Part shown: piece after piece, positions 16,704-25,148 of the stretch | Layout of the letters: every line of letters starts with the position of its first letter | Numbering within the stretch: position 1 is the first letter of the stretch | Assembly (NCBI RefSeq): GCF_030652515.1 | Contig: NZ_JAUSAR010000073.1 | Span: forward strand, 62,001-126,000 | Origin: Aquabacterium sp. | GTDB taxonomy: Bacteria > Pseudomonadota > Gammaproteobacteria > Burkholderiales > Burkholderiaceae_C | Reading direction: 5' to 3' | DNA: 64,000 nt | The notes under the pieces: model-generated | The model's database searches: none | Told to the model about the DNA's origin: nothing | Seen by the model: the letters and a program-made list of their open reading frames with translations, nothing else | Translations under genes and position numbers: made by a program

Positions 16704-17249
16704 ATGAGCGTTTCATCACCCCCCGCCCTGCCCACCCTGCAGGGCCTGCCCCCAGTCATCGCGGCCAACACCCGGCTCGTGGTGCTGGGGAGCTTTCCCA
16801 GCGTGGCCTCACTGGCCCACCAGCAGTACTACGCCCACCCGCGCAATCAGTTCTGGCCCATTCTCTCCCGCCTTTGGGGGCTGACGGGTGCCAACGACCT
16901 GCGCCATCAACCCTATGAACGCCGGTTGGATGCGGCACGGGCCCATGGCCTGGGCATTTGGGATGTCTACGCCCATTGCCAGCGGCAAGGCAGCCTGGAC
17001 AGCGCCATCGAGCAGGCGCAGCTCAATGAACTGCACCTCTTGCGTGAATGGGCCCCGGGCTTGCAGGGCATCGCGCACAACGGTGGCGAATCTGCCAGGC
17101 ACATGCGCATCAGCCAGGCTTTGGGGCTCCCGGTCGTCAAGCTGCCATCGACCAGCCCGGCCAATGCATCCTGGTCGTTCGAGCGCAAGCTGGCGGCCTG
17201 GCGCGAGGTGTTTGAAGCGTTCGGCCTCCTCAAGGATTCAGCCCCGTGA
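16704..17249 (+). CDS. DNA-deoxyinosine (hypoxanthine) glycosylase, UDG superfamily family 6
   Basis: The 181-residue protein fits the small hypoxanthine-DNA glycosylases. LVVLGSFPSVASLAHQQYYAHPRNQFW matches the family's active-site region (given here only to locate residues about 27-53; key parts are GSFPS and HPRNQFW), and LPSTSPANA near the C-terminus forms the second motif. It should remove hypoxanthine, the deamination product of adenine, from DNA. ATG 16704 lies 8 nt after the esterase stop. Its stop overlaps the MOSC gene by 4 bp (GTGA), so the two are translationally coupled. Both may handle modified bases, but this link is only inference. Confidence 0.85.
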   Translation: MSVSSPPALPTLQGLPPVIAANTRLVVLGSFPSVASLAHQQYYAHPRNQFWPILSRLWGLTGANDLRHQPYERRLDAARAHGLGIWDVYAHCQRQGSLDSAIEQAQLNELHLLREWAPGLQGIAHNGGESARHMRISQALGLPVVKLPSTSPANASWSFERKLAAWREVFEAFGLLKDSAP

Positions 17250-17806
17250 CCTCACCCAGCCCGAACGACCCCAGCGACCTGCACCATCTGGTCCAGCAGT
17301 TCCCGCAACCAGGTCGGCTGGAAAGCATCATCCTGCGGCCCGAGCGGCGCGCGCCCACGGTGCACGTTGACAGCGTTCAGGTGCTGATGAACCGAGGTCT
17401 GGAGGGCGACCGCGCCTCGGCGCGCAAACCATCGGCCGCTGGCGGTGGTGGCAAACGCCAGGTCACCTTGATCCAGGCCGAGCACCTCCCGGTGATCGCC
17501 GCCTTCATGCGCATGGCCCAAGTTGACCCCGCACTGCTCAGGCGCAACCTGGTGGTCTCGGGCCTGAACCTGCTGGCCGCCCGTGCACTGTTCAAGAACG
17601 AGCCTATGGTGCTGTGCATCGGCCACGAGGTCGTGCTGGAAATCACCGGCCCGTGCGAGCCTTGCTCGCGGATGGAGGCATTGCTCGGCCCCGGTGGCTA
17701 CAACGCGATGCGGGGGCATGGCGGCATGAACGCGCGCGTGATCGCTGAAGGGGTGATGCGTGTAGGGGATTTCATCACCTGCCGCGCCCAACATGGCAGG
17801 ATTTGA
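17246..17806 (+). CDS. MOSC-domain protein
   Basis: The 186-residue single-domain protein resembles the molybdenum cofactor sulfurase C-terminal (MOSC) domain, as in E. coli YiiM-type proteins that reduce N-hydroxylated compounds. It has NRGLEGDRA, RQVTLIQAEH, RRNLVVSGLNL and the conserved cysteine motif ITGPCEPCSRME (Cys137 or Cys140 being the molybdenum ligand). The GTG start at 17246 overlaps the stop of the glycosylase gene. N-hydroxylated bases such as 6-hydroxylaminopurine are known substrates of YiiM-type proteins, so pairing with a hypoxanthine glycosylase may reflect a shared role in base-analogue detoxification. That role is inferred, not shown. Confidence 0.85.
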   Translation: MTSPSPNDPSDLHHLVQQFPQPGRLESIILRPERRAPTVHVDSVQVLMNRGLEGDRASARKPSAAGGGGKRQVTLIQAEHLPVIAAFMRMAQVDPALLRRNLVVSGLNLLAARALFKNEPMVLCIGHEVVLEITGPCEPCSRMEALLGPGGYNAMRGHGGMNARVIAEGVMRVGDFITCRAQHGRI

Positions 17807-17836
17807 GTCCACCAGTTCAACCCCGGGGAGGGGACC

Positions 17837-18451
17837 ATGCCTTACGCAGCACAGATCGTGAAGTACCTGGATGGTGACCTTGAGACCACGGCCAAGCACA
17901 TTGCCAACAAGCCCGGCAACACCACGGCATCGTGGGGGCCCTACTCGGGCAGCAGCACGCAATCTCCGGGCGGCGCCCTGAGCGGCGTGGGGGCAGATTT
18001 CCGCCTGGTCATCGTGGGCCATGGCGACCCGCAATCCACCTCCATCGGCAACAACAACCTGAGCGCCAAGAAGCTGGCTGAAGTGGTCAGCATCTGGCTG
18101 GGCGGCACGAAAATCAAACGGATCAGCCTGCACATGTGCTACGGCGGAGGCAACCGCGGCAGCGCCACTGGCGCCGACGTCGAGCAATTCACCGTGAGGC
18201 CCCAGAACTCCTTCGCCGCCAAATTCGCCAGCTATTGCGGGCAACTCACCCAGGATGTGACCGCGCGCACCGACTCCGTGGCGGGCACCTTCACCGAAAA
18301 TGAAAGCGGTTGCACCACCAGCTTCAAACGGACCGTTGGCGACAGACACAAAGCCCAGGGCGACAAGCTGGTGTTCACCACCAACCCTCAAAGCACGCTG
18401 AACGAACCCAAGGACGCGACCCGCCAATTCGTGTGGGTCGATGTGGATTGA
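17837..18451 (+). CDS. Small clan-CD (caspase-fold) peptidase-like protein
   Basis: The 204-residue protein is not a family I recognise outright. It carries the two-part signature of clan CD cysteine peptidases: a hydrophobic strand ending in His-Gly (RLVIVGHG, His62) and, 39 residues later, a second hydrophobic strand ending in Cys (IKRISLHMC, Cys101). Between them SAKKLAEVVSIWL recalls the helix of C80/MARTX-type cysteine protease domains. There is no signal peptide, no pro-domain and no fused toxin. A strong GGGGAGGGG precedes ATG 17837. It lies 30 nt after the MOSC gene and is probably co-transcribed. It could be a free protease, an inactive relative, or a processed effector; the fold call is inference from motifs. 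Confidence 0.55.
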   Translation: MPYAAQIVKYLDGDLETTAKHIANKPGNTTASWGPYSGSSTQSPGGALSGVGADFRLVIVGHGDPQSTSIGNNNLSAKKLAEVVSIWLGGTKIKRISLHMCYGGGNRGSATGADVEQFTVRPQNSFAAKFASYCGQLTQDVTARTDSVAGTFTENESGCTTSFKRTVGDRHKAQGDKLVFTTNPQSTLNEPKDATRQFVWVDVD

Positions 18452-18461
18452 TGGGCCAAGC

Positions 18462-19226
18462 TCAAGCCTTGGTGATCCGCAGGCCCGCATCCACCAACAG
18501 CACCTCGCCCGTGGTCTTGGCCGCGCCTGCGCCCAGCCACCACGCGGCGTCGGCCACGTCCTCGGGGCTGAGCACGCTTTCCAGGGCCGCACGCGCCTTG
18601 TAGCCCTGCACCGACGCGGCATAGCGCGCCTCGCCCAAACCGTTTTGCAACCAAGGGGTTTCAACCAGCCCCGGGGCGACGGCATTGACCCGGATCTCCG
18701 GGCCCAAGGCACGTGCCAGGCCCACCGTCATCGCGTTCAACGCGCCCTTGGATGCCATGTAGGCGATGGACGAACCCACGCCCATCATGGAAGCCACCGA
18801 CGAGATGTTGACGATGCCCGCGCCCGGGTTCTGCTTCAACAAAGGCGCCAGGGCCCGGATCATTTGATAGGCGCCAACCACGTTGACGCTGTAGATGCGG
18901 TGAAAGTCTTCCGCCTCCAGCCCATCCAGGTCTTTCAGGCCCACGAACTTGGTGGTGCCCGCGTTGTTAACCAGCACATCGGCCCGGCCAAAGCGGGCCT
19001 GGACCTCGGCGGCCAGGCGCACGCAGTCTTCATTGACCGCCACATCGGCCTTGACGACCAGCACCTCGGCGCCCAGCGCGCGGCATTCTGCCGCCACCGC
19101 TTCAGCCGGTGCCGGATCGCGCGAGAAATTGACGACCACGTCCCAGCCACGGCTGGCATACAAGCGCGCGGTGGACGCGCCAATGCCCGACGACGAACCG
19201 GTCACGACACAGACTTTTTTGCTCAA
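18462..19226 (-). CDS. Short-chain dehydrogenase/reductase (FabG-like)
   Basis: The 254-residue classical SDR has the NAD(P)-binding TGSSSGIG motif at 10-17, NNAG at 87-90, catalytic Ser143, Tyr156 and Lys160 (YMASK), and APGLVETPW after strand 6. The start is TTG at 19226, supported by AGGAGG about 8 nt upstream. Length and motifs fit an oxidoreductase acting on a 3-oxo or hydroxy substrate; the substrate cannot be deduced. It lies 57 nt after the class II amidotransferase-like gene on the same strand and is tail to tail with the caspase-like gene. Confidence 0.9.
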   Translation of the reverse strand: MSKKVCVVTGSSSGIGASTARLYASRGWDVVVNFSRDPAPAEAVAAECRALGAEVLVVKADVAVNEDCVRLAAEVQARFGRADVLVNNAGTTKFVGLKDLDGLEAEDFHRIYSVNVVGAYQMIRALAPLLKQNPGAGIVNISSVASMMGVGSSIAYMASKGALNAMTVGLARALGPEIRVNAVAPGLVETPWLQNGLGEARYAASVQGYKARAALESVLSPEDVADAAWWLGAGAAKTTGEVLLVDAGLRITKA

Positions 19227-19283
19227 GGGGATCCCTCCTGAAGGCCGCCACGCGCGGCCAGCAGAAGATCTTATGCCAGGCGG

Positions 19284-19976
19284 TCAGCGGCCGGAAGTGG
19301 CCCGCCCAATGACCCGGAAAGCCAGGGCCAGGCGCACCTGCAGGGCATGGACCAGCCCCTGCAAGGAACCGCGCCGCGCCTGCTGCGACAGCGCCCGGGC
19401 CTTTTCGCCCCAGGTGTGCGAATTGGAGACCTCGATGCCCGTCATGGCCCCGGTCCATTCGCAACTCTGGACGGTGTGCCAATCGCGGCCCAGGCGCACC
19501 ACGCCGTTCTGGTCCATCAGCACCACCATCGATCCCTCGATCAGGGGCCCCGTCAAGCGGGCAAAAGCCTGGGTGCGGATCAAGTCGCGGGCCTGCTCGT
19601 CCGACAAGCCTTTCAGCAAATCGCCCAGCAGGCGCGCCAACTCGGACGTGTCGCTGAAAGCGGGATTTTGGGGGGCCAGGTGGGCAATGCTGCCGTTGTG
19701 CATCAACATCAGGCCGGGCCTGACGGTGTAGGGGTGGGCCATCTCATGGTTCACCTCGCCATAGGTGGCCTTGCGCAGGTGAATGCAGGCCTCGACATGG
19801 GCCGGCAGGCGGCGGTTGTACTCAAGCAACTCTTCAAACGCCAGGCCGCGCGCCCAGACGACTTCGCCGTTCTGGACGAAGAAACCACCCCAGCCGTGGA
19901 AATTGCGTTCCCAGGCGTTCTTCAGGAAATCAGCGCAAATCGTGCGCCCGGCGGGCTTCTTGATGATGAGGCACAT
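19284..19976 (-). CDS. Class II glutamine amidotransferase-like (Ntn hydrolase) protein
   Basis: The 230-residue protein starts MCLIIKKPAGR, so removal of Met would expose Cys2 as the N-terminal nucleophile of class II glutamine amidotransferases. HLRKATYG and LMLMHNGSIAHL match the Arg and Asn-Gly positions of that fold. No synthetase or transferase domain is attached, so any ammonia acceptor is unknown. Related stand-alone proteins are often left unannotated. It is divergent from gshA (193 bp apart) and upstream of an SDR gene. Confidence 0.7.
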   Translation of the reverse strand: MCLIIKKPAGRTICADFLKNAWERNFHGWGGFFVQNGEVVWARGLAFEELLEYNRRLPAHVEACIHLRKATYGEVNHEMAHPYTVRPGLMLMHNGSIAHLAPQNPAFSDTSELARLLGDLLKGLSDEQARDLIRTQAFARLTGPLIEGSMVVLMDQNGVVRLGRDWHTVQSCEWTGAMTGIEVSNSHTWGEKARALSQQARRGSLQGLVHALQVRLALAFRVIGRATSGR

Positions 19977-20169
19977 TGGTGTTCGAAAGGCAGGTCGGCC
20001 ATGCTTCTACAACTATGGATCGAAATGGGTTGACCGACACCGTAAAGTACGCGACTTTTGGCGGCTTTACCAGAAAATTCAGGCAGAACCTCATGCCGCG
20101 AGCGCATCGCCAGCAGGGTTTGGCCAACTCTGGTACCTTCGCGTCCAACACGATTCAGGAGACCCGAGC

Positions 20170-21708
20170 GTGACCAGTTTTGATGAACGCTTGCGCACGC
20201 TCTCGCCCGAGCGATTGAAAGGCATCCGCCGAGGCATCGAGAAAGAAAGCCTGCGCGTGCACCCCGATGGCCACCTGGCCTTGACGCCCCACCCAGCCGC
20301 CCTGGGCTCGGCCCTGGCCAACCCCAGCATCACCACCGATTTCAGCGAATCGCAGATCGAACTGGTCACCGGCGCCCACCGCAGTGTGCAGGCGGCCATC
20401 GCGGAGCTGACGCAGATCCACCAGTTCGTCTACCGCTCACTGGCACAAGCTGGCGACGAGCAGTTGTGGGTCAGCAGCATGCCCAGCATCCTGCCCACCG
20501 ACCAGGACATCCCCATTGGCCGCTATGGCACGTCGAACGTGGGCCAGGCCAAAAGCGTCTACCGCATCGGGCTGGCCAACCGTTATGGCCCGCGCATGCA
20601 GACCATCTCGGGCATCCACTACAACTGGTCGCTGCCCGGCATGTCCAACGAGGACTACTTCTCGCTGATCCGCAACTTTCGGCGCCAGTCCTTTTTGTTG
20701 TTGCTGCTGTTTGGTGCTTCACCCGCCGTCTGCCCCAGCTTTGTGGCGGGCCAGGCGCATGGCCTGGACACCTTGAGCGACCGCACGCTGTACCTGCCCT
20801 ACGCCACCTCGCTGCGCATGGGTCGGCTGGGTTACCAGAGCGATGCGCAATCCTCGCTCTCGGTCAGCTACAACGGGCTGGAGGGCTACGGCACCTCGTT
20901 GCAGGACGCACTCACGCGCAGCTACCCGCCTTATCAAACCATCGGCATCCAGGGCCCGGAGGGCGACTACCGCCAGCTGTCCACCACCTTGCTGCAGATC
21001 GAGAACGAGTTCTACGGCACCATCCGGCCCAAGCGCGTGATCTTTCCGGGCGAGCGGCCGCTGCATGCGCTGCGCGAGCGCGGCGTCGAGTACGTGGAGG
21101 TGCGCTGCATGGACCTCAACCCCTTCCTGCCCGTCGGCATCGACGACAGCACGGCCCGGTTCCTGGACACCTTCCTGCTGCATTGCCTGCTGCTGGACAG
21201 TCCACCGGACACGCCTGCCGAAATCGCCGAACTGGCGCGCAACCAGCACCGCACCGCATCGCGCGGCCGCGAACCTGGCTTGATGCTGGAGCGCCAAGGG
21301 CAAGAGGTGGTGCTGACCGATTGGGCACGCGAGATCATCCATCAGTGTGAGCCCATCGCCCAGGCGCTGGACGCGGCTCAAGGCGGCACCAGCCACCTGC
21401 AAGCCTGGCAGTCGGCCCTGCACGCGCTGAACCACCCCGAGACGCTGCCCTCGGCCCGCGTGCTGGCCGCCTTGACGCAGCAGCATGACAAGGTCTACGT
21501 CGACTTTGTGCGCGAGCGCTCGGCGCAAACCCAAAAGACCTTGTTGGACGCCCCTTGGGATGCCGAGCAGCAAGCCCATTTCGAGCACATGGCGCGGGAG
21601 TCGATCCAGGAGCAAGCCCGCATCGAAGCGGCAGACACCATGCCCTTCGAGATCTACCGGCGCGAGTACCTGGCCACCAAACGCCTGGGCACCGCGCGGA
21701 AAGACTGA
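20170..21708 (+). CDS. gshA: Glutamate-cysteine ligase
   Basis: The 512-residue enzyme joins glutamate and cysteine by ATP hydrolysis, the first step of glutathione synthesis. Length and motifs match the E. coli GshA class: GIRRGIEKESLRV, the PSITTDFSESQIEL strand, RYGTSNVG, TISGIHYNWSLP and VEVRCMDLNPF. The GTG at 20170 is chosen over upstream in-frame starts because AGGAG (20157-20161) lies 8 nt ahead and the conserved N-terminus begins there. gshB is not in the window. Its 3' end is 7 nt from the convergent helicase gene. Glutathione also serves the YfcF-type transferase at 2.7 kb. Confidence 0.94.
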   Translation: MTSFDERLRTLSPERLKGIRRGIEKESLRVHPDGHLALTPHPAALGSALANPSITTDFSESQIELVTGAHRSVQAAIAELTQIHQFVYRSLAQAGDEQLWVSSMPSILPTDQDIPIGRYGTSNVGQAKSVYRIGLANRYGPRMQTISGIHYNWSLPGMSNEDYFSLIRNFRRQSFLLLLLFGASPAVCPSFVAGQAHGLDTLSDRTLYLPYATSLRMGRLGYQSDAQSSLSVSYNGLEGYGTSLQDALTRSYPPYQTIGIQGPEGDYRQLSTTLLQIENEFYGTIRPKRVIFPGERPLHALRERGVEYVEVRCMDLNPFLPVGIDDSTARFLDTFLLHCLLLDSPPDTPAEIAELARNQHRTASRGREPGLMLERQGQEVVLTDWAREIIHQCEPIAQALDAAQGGTSHLQAWQSALHALNHPETLPSARVLAALTQQHDKVYVDFVRERSAQTQKTLLDAPWDAEQQAHFEHMARESIQEQARIEAADTMPFEIYRREYLATKRLGTARKD

Positions 21709-21715
21709 CGCGTCT

Positions 21716-22963
21716 TCAGGTGGACGATGAGCCGCCACGCGCCGCAGCCGCGCGCAGCTTGTCTTTCTTGCTGGGCCGCTTGCCTTTGATGCCACCGTTG
21801 ACATCGGCCACGGGCGCGGCCACTTCAACCGGCTCAAAGCCAGGGATTTGCTCGCGGGGCACACGCAGGCCCTGGCGCTTTTCAATCAACCTGAAATGCG
21901 CCTCGGCATCGGGCGTGATGAAACTGATGGCCACGCCACTTTGACCAGCCCGGCCGGTGCGGCCAATCCGGTGCGTGTAATCCACCGCCGAGCGCGGCAG
22001 ATCGTAGTTCACCACCGCGGGCAAACGCGCCACGTCAATGCCACGCGCCGCCACATCGGTGGCCACGACCACCTGCAGCCGCGAAGCCTTGAAGTCGGAC
22101 AAGACCTGGGTGCGCGCGCCCTGGCTGAGCTCGCCATGGAAGGCCTGTGCGTGGATGCCCGCCAAGCTCAGCTTGTGAGTCACCAGCTCGGTGGCGTACT
22201 TGGTGGCCACGAACACCAGCACCCGCGTCCAGCCCTGCTCTTTGATCAGGTGGCGCAGCAAGGGGGTGCGTTTGGCCGTGTCAACCTCGATGGCACGCTG
22301 CAGGATGTCGGGTTGTGTTTCAGGCTCGGCCTCGACTTCGATGCGGACCGGGTCGCGCAACAAATGATCGGCCAAGCCCTGAACCGCAGGCGGGAATGTC
22401 GCTGAGAAAAACAGGTTCTGACGCCGCGCAGGCAGCTCTTCCAGCACGCGCGCCAACTCGTCGGCAAAGCCCAGGTCCAGCAGGCGGTCGGCCTCGTCCA
22501 GCACCAGGGTCTGGACATCACCCAGCCTGAGCGCGTTGTGTTCGACCAGGTCCAGCAAGCGCCCGGGCGTGGCCACCACGATGTCGGCCCCGCCGCGCAA
22601 ACCCATCATTTGCGGATTGATGGAAACGCCGCCGAACAGCACCGCGATCTTCAAAGGCTCGGGCAGGTACTGCGCCAGGTGGCGGAAGGTGTCGCCCACC
22701 TGGGCGGCCAACTCGCGGGTCGGCACCAGGATCAAGGCGTGAACGCGGCGGGGGCGGTCACGGCGTGTGTCCGCCAGGCGCTGCAGGATGGGCAGGGCAA
22801 ACGCCGCCGTTTTGCCCGAGCCGGTTTGCGCGCAACCCAGCACATCCATCCCACGCAGCGCAGCGGGAATGGCTTGGGCCTGGATGGCCGTGGGCTCAAG
22901 GTAGGCCCGTTCGCTGGTGGCGCGAAGCAGGGCTGGGGACAAACCCAATGACTCGAATGACAT
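21716..22963 (-). CDS. DEAD-box RNA helicase, RhlE-like
   Basis: The 415-residue ATP-dependent RNA helicase carries the full motif set: Q motif EPTAIQAQAIP, motif I AQTGSGKT, PTRELA, TPGRLLD, motif II DEAD, SAT, then VATDVAARGIDV and HRIGRTGRAG. A basic, Ser/Gly-rich tail follows (GKRPSKKDKLRAAAARGG). Such enzymes act in ribosome assembly and mRNA decay; the core and short tail are closest to RhlE. ATG 22963 (MSFESLGLSP) is chosen because it starts the domain; 36 more open codons upstream look non-coding. It is divergent from the lipase gene. Confidence 0.92.
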   Translation of the reverse strand: MSFESLGLSPALLRATSERAYLEPTAIQAQAIPAALRGMDVLGCAQTGSGKTAAFALPILQRLADTRRDRPRRVHALILVPTRELAAQVGDTFRHLAQYLPEPLKIAVLFGGVSINPQMMGLRGGADIVVATPGRLLDLVEHNALRLGDVQTLVLDEADRLLDLGFADELARVLEELPARRQNLFFSATFPPAVQGLADHLLRDPVRIEVEAEPETQPDILQRAIEVDTAKRTPLLRHLIKEQGWTRVLVFVATKYATELVTHKLSLAGIHAQAFHGELSQGARTQVLSDFKASRLQVVVATDVAARGIDVARLPAVVNYDLPRSAVDYTHRIGRTGRAGQSGVAISFITPDAEAHFRLIEKRQGLRVPREQIPGFEPVEVAAPVADVNGGIKGKRPSKKDKLRAAAARGGSSST

Positions 22964-23170
22964 GAATGGCGACGCCGATTGCAGGAATACGCCGAGGTTA
23001 CCCGAGCAAGACGGGCTTGACCGCGTTTGACACCTCTTATGCCCGCCCCCCATTGTCTCGGGGTGGGACAACCCTCGGATTCAAGGGTTACCACCCGAGG
23101 CACGTTCATCGTTCCGCGAGACATTCATCACACGGATTACCCAATCAATAACGACCTAAGGAACCAGGCC

Positions 23171-24121
23171 ATGACATCGATTTTCTCCATGCGTGCCGTT
23201 TGCACCGCCGTTGCAGTTGCTGGCGCCGCCATGATCGCCGCCCCCGCTGCCCAGGCCGCCACCACTGGCTCCAAGACCAAGTACCCCCTGGTGCTGGTGC
23301 ACGGCTTCATCGGTTTTGACAACATCCTGGGCATCCAGTACTTCTACAACATCCCCAACAGCCTGCGCAAAGACGGCGCCACTGTCTACGTGGCCTCGGT
23401 GAACCCTTCGCAAACCACCGAATTCCGTGGCGAAGAGCTGGTGAGGCAGCTCCAGCAATGGGCCGCCGCTGACGGCGTCAAGAAGTTCAACCTGATTGGC
23501 CACAGCCACGGCGGCCCCACTGTTCGCTACGCAGCGGGCACGGTGCCTTCCATGGTCGCCAGCGTGACCACAGTCGCCGGCACCCACTTCGGCAGCAAGG
23601 TCGCTGACGACATCCTGGCCGGCACCACGCCTGACGGCACCTTCGACAAGGTCGCCACCGGTGGCTTGCAACTGATCGGCTGGCTGACCGGCAACGGCAC
23701 CTACAAGCAAGCCGACCTGCTGACCGCCCTCGGCGCCCTGAGCGCCCCTGGTGCTGCAGCCTTCAACAGCAAGTTCCCCGCAGGTGCCCCCACCAGCGAT
23801 TGCGGCCAAGGCCCTGAAGTGGCCAGCGTCAATGGCAACAGCATCCGTTGGTACTCGATCTCCGGCACCGCCGTCAAGACGAACGGCTGGGACATCTCCG
23901 ACGCCATCCTGTCCTACACGGGTAACTACTTCAAGGGTGAGCCCAATGACGGTCTGGTCGGCCGCTGCTCCAGCCACTGGGGCAAGGTCATCAAGGACGA
24001 CTACCACTGGAACCACCTGGACGAAATCAACCAAGTCCTGGGCACCATCGGCAAGGGTGATCCTGATCCTGTCGCCTTCTACAAGCAGCAAGCCAGCCGC
24101 CTGAAGGCCCTGGCCCTGTAA
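23171..24121 (+). CDS. lipA: Secreted triacylglycerol lipase, class I.1/I.2
   Basis: The 316-residue lipase belongs to the Pseudomonas/Burkholderia foldase-dependent class. A signal peptide (1-30) ends in AAQA. The oxyanion region is LVHGFIGFDNILG. The catalytic triad is Ser112 in GHSHGG, Asp260 in PNDGLVG and His282 in NHLDEINQ. Cys211 and Cys266 can form the family's single disulphide. It hydrolyses triacylglycerols outside the cell after type II secretion. ATG 23171 follows TAAGGA. The cognate foldase gene is 73 nt downstream, with a strong terminator in between. Confidence 0.95.
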   Translation: MTSIFSMRAVCTAVAVAGAAMIAAPAAQAATTGSKTKYPLVLVHGFIGFDNILGIQYFYNIPNSLRKDGATVYVASVNPSQTTEFRGEELVRQLQQWAAADGVKKFNLIGHSHGGPTVRYAAGTVPSMVASVTTVAGTHFGSKVADDILAGTTPDGTFDKVATGGLQLIGWLTGNGTYKQADLLTALGALSAPGAAAFNSKFPAGAPTSDCGQGPEVASVNGNSIRWYSISGTAVKTNGWDISDAILSYTGNYFKGEPNDGLVGRCSSHWGKVIKDDYHWNHLDEINQVLGTIGKGDPDPVAFYKQQASRLKALAL

Positions 24122-24142
24122 ATTCCCCCGGATTCGCGCAGG

Positions 24143-24173
24143 GGGCCAATTTCAATCGAAGTTGGCCCTTTTT
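24143..24173 (+). terminator. Intrinsic terminator between lipA and its foldase gene
   Basis: GGGCCAATTTC (24143-24153) pairs with GAAGTTGGCCC (24158-24168) through 11 bp including one G-T wobble, with a 4-nt AATC loop and TTTTT directly after. It sits 22 nt after the lipase stop and 22 nt before the foldase start. It should end most transcripts after lipA and let a minority continue. Confidence 0.85.
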
Positions 24174-24194
24174 CAATTCAGCGGGGAATGCCTC

Positions 24195-25130
24195 ATGCAA
24201 ACACGCAAAGCTTGGGTCGCGGGCATGGCCGCGGCCGCAGTGGCCGGTGCGGCCTGGCTGCTTTGGCAGCCAGGCGCCGCGACGCCAGAAAACGGCTCAC
24301 CGCCATCGCACGCCGAAGGTGAAAGCACCTGGCGAATCGCCGATGCGGGTCGCGCCTTTGGCCTGGGAACGGCCAAACCCGCACCGACAGCGCGCTCGCC
24401 CGAAGAGGTGCGCCGACGCTTGTTCAAGGAAGGCTCGTTCGCGGGCACCGAGGCTGCGGGCAGCTGGTGTGTGGCCGATCAAAAGCTCAAACCTTGTGGC
24501 GAGCTGCGCAGCCGTTTCGAGTACTACGTGCTGGGCCTGGGCGAGGTCACCATCGAAGAAATTCGCGGCCTGATCCAGGACGAAGCCCAGCGTGCGAATG
24601 GTGCCCAGCTGGCCGGCGAGATCATGGCCGTCTGGGACAAGTACTGGCAGGTTCGCACTCACGACTGGCGCAACAAGTTCGTCCAGTCCGACCGCGCCAC
24701 CTGGATGCCCGTGTTCGAAGAGCAGCGCTCCGTGCGGCGTCAGGTGCTGGGTGCACCCTGGGCAGAGGCCTTCTTCAAGGAAGACGAGAAGCACTTCTCG
24801 GACTACTACGCCCAGTTGGAATCAGGGCAAGCACCACCGCCCGATCCGGGTGAGCCCGTGCCCCAGATGGCGCCTGGCAAGGATCCTGCGGCCGTGCGCG
24901 CTGAACGCGTGGCCCGCTATGGCGAGGCCGCGGCCGATCGGCTGGCCAGGGCCGACGAGGAATGGGCGCAATGGGAGTTGCGCCTGAGTGGCGCCCAGCG
25001 CGAATGGGAGCGTTTGCAAAAAGCGGCCAACCTGTCGGACGCACAACGCAAGGCCGAGATCGTCAGCTATGTGAAGTCCAACTTCGCACCCGACGAGCAA
25101 ATGCGCGTGCAGGCCCTGCTGCGCATCTGA
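24195..25130 (+). CDS. lifO: Lipase-specific foldase (lipase chaperone)
   Basis: The 311-residue inner-membrane-anchored steric chaperone folds the lipase in the periplasm. A single N-terminal membrane helix (about 8-25) is followed by a Pro/Ala-rich linker and the helical foldase region. The family signature RxxFDYxLSALGE appears as RSRFEYYVLGLGE, a somewhat diverged form. Two cysteines near SWCVADQKLKPC are present. Length fits the family (about 310-350). ATG 24195 follows GGGGAA. Position directly after lipA supports the call. It is tail to tail with the SUV3-like gene. Confidence 0.92.
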   Translation: MQTRKAWVAGMAAAAVAGAAWLLWQPGAATPENGSPPSHAEGESTWRIADAGRAFGLGTAKPAPTARSPEEVRRRLFKEGSFAGTEAAGSWCVADQKLKPCGELRSRFEYYVLGLGEVTIEEIRGLIQDEAQRANGAQLAGEIMAVWDKYWQVRTHDWRNKFVQSDRATWMPVFEEQRSVRRQVLGAPWAEAFFKEDEKHFSDYYAQLESGQAPPPDPGEPVPQMAPGKDPAAVRAERVARYGEAAADRLARADEEWAQWELRLSGAQREWERLQKAANLSDAQRKAEIVSYVKSNFAPDEQMRVQALLRI

Positions 25131-25148
25131 GCCTCATGCCCCTCGCCA

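Noticed and set aside
20030..20058. TTGACC upstream of gshA as a promoter
   Set aside because: The -35 is good but no acceptable -10 lies at a 16-18-nt spacing.
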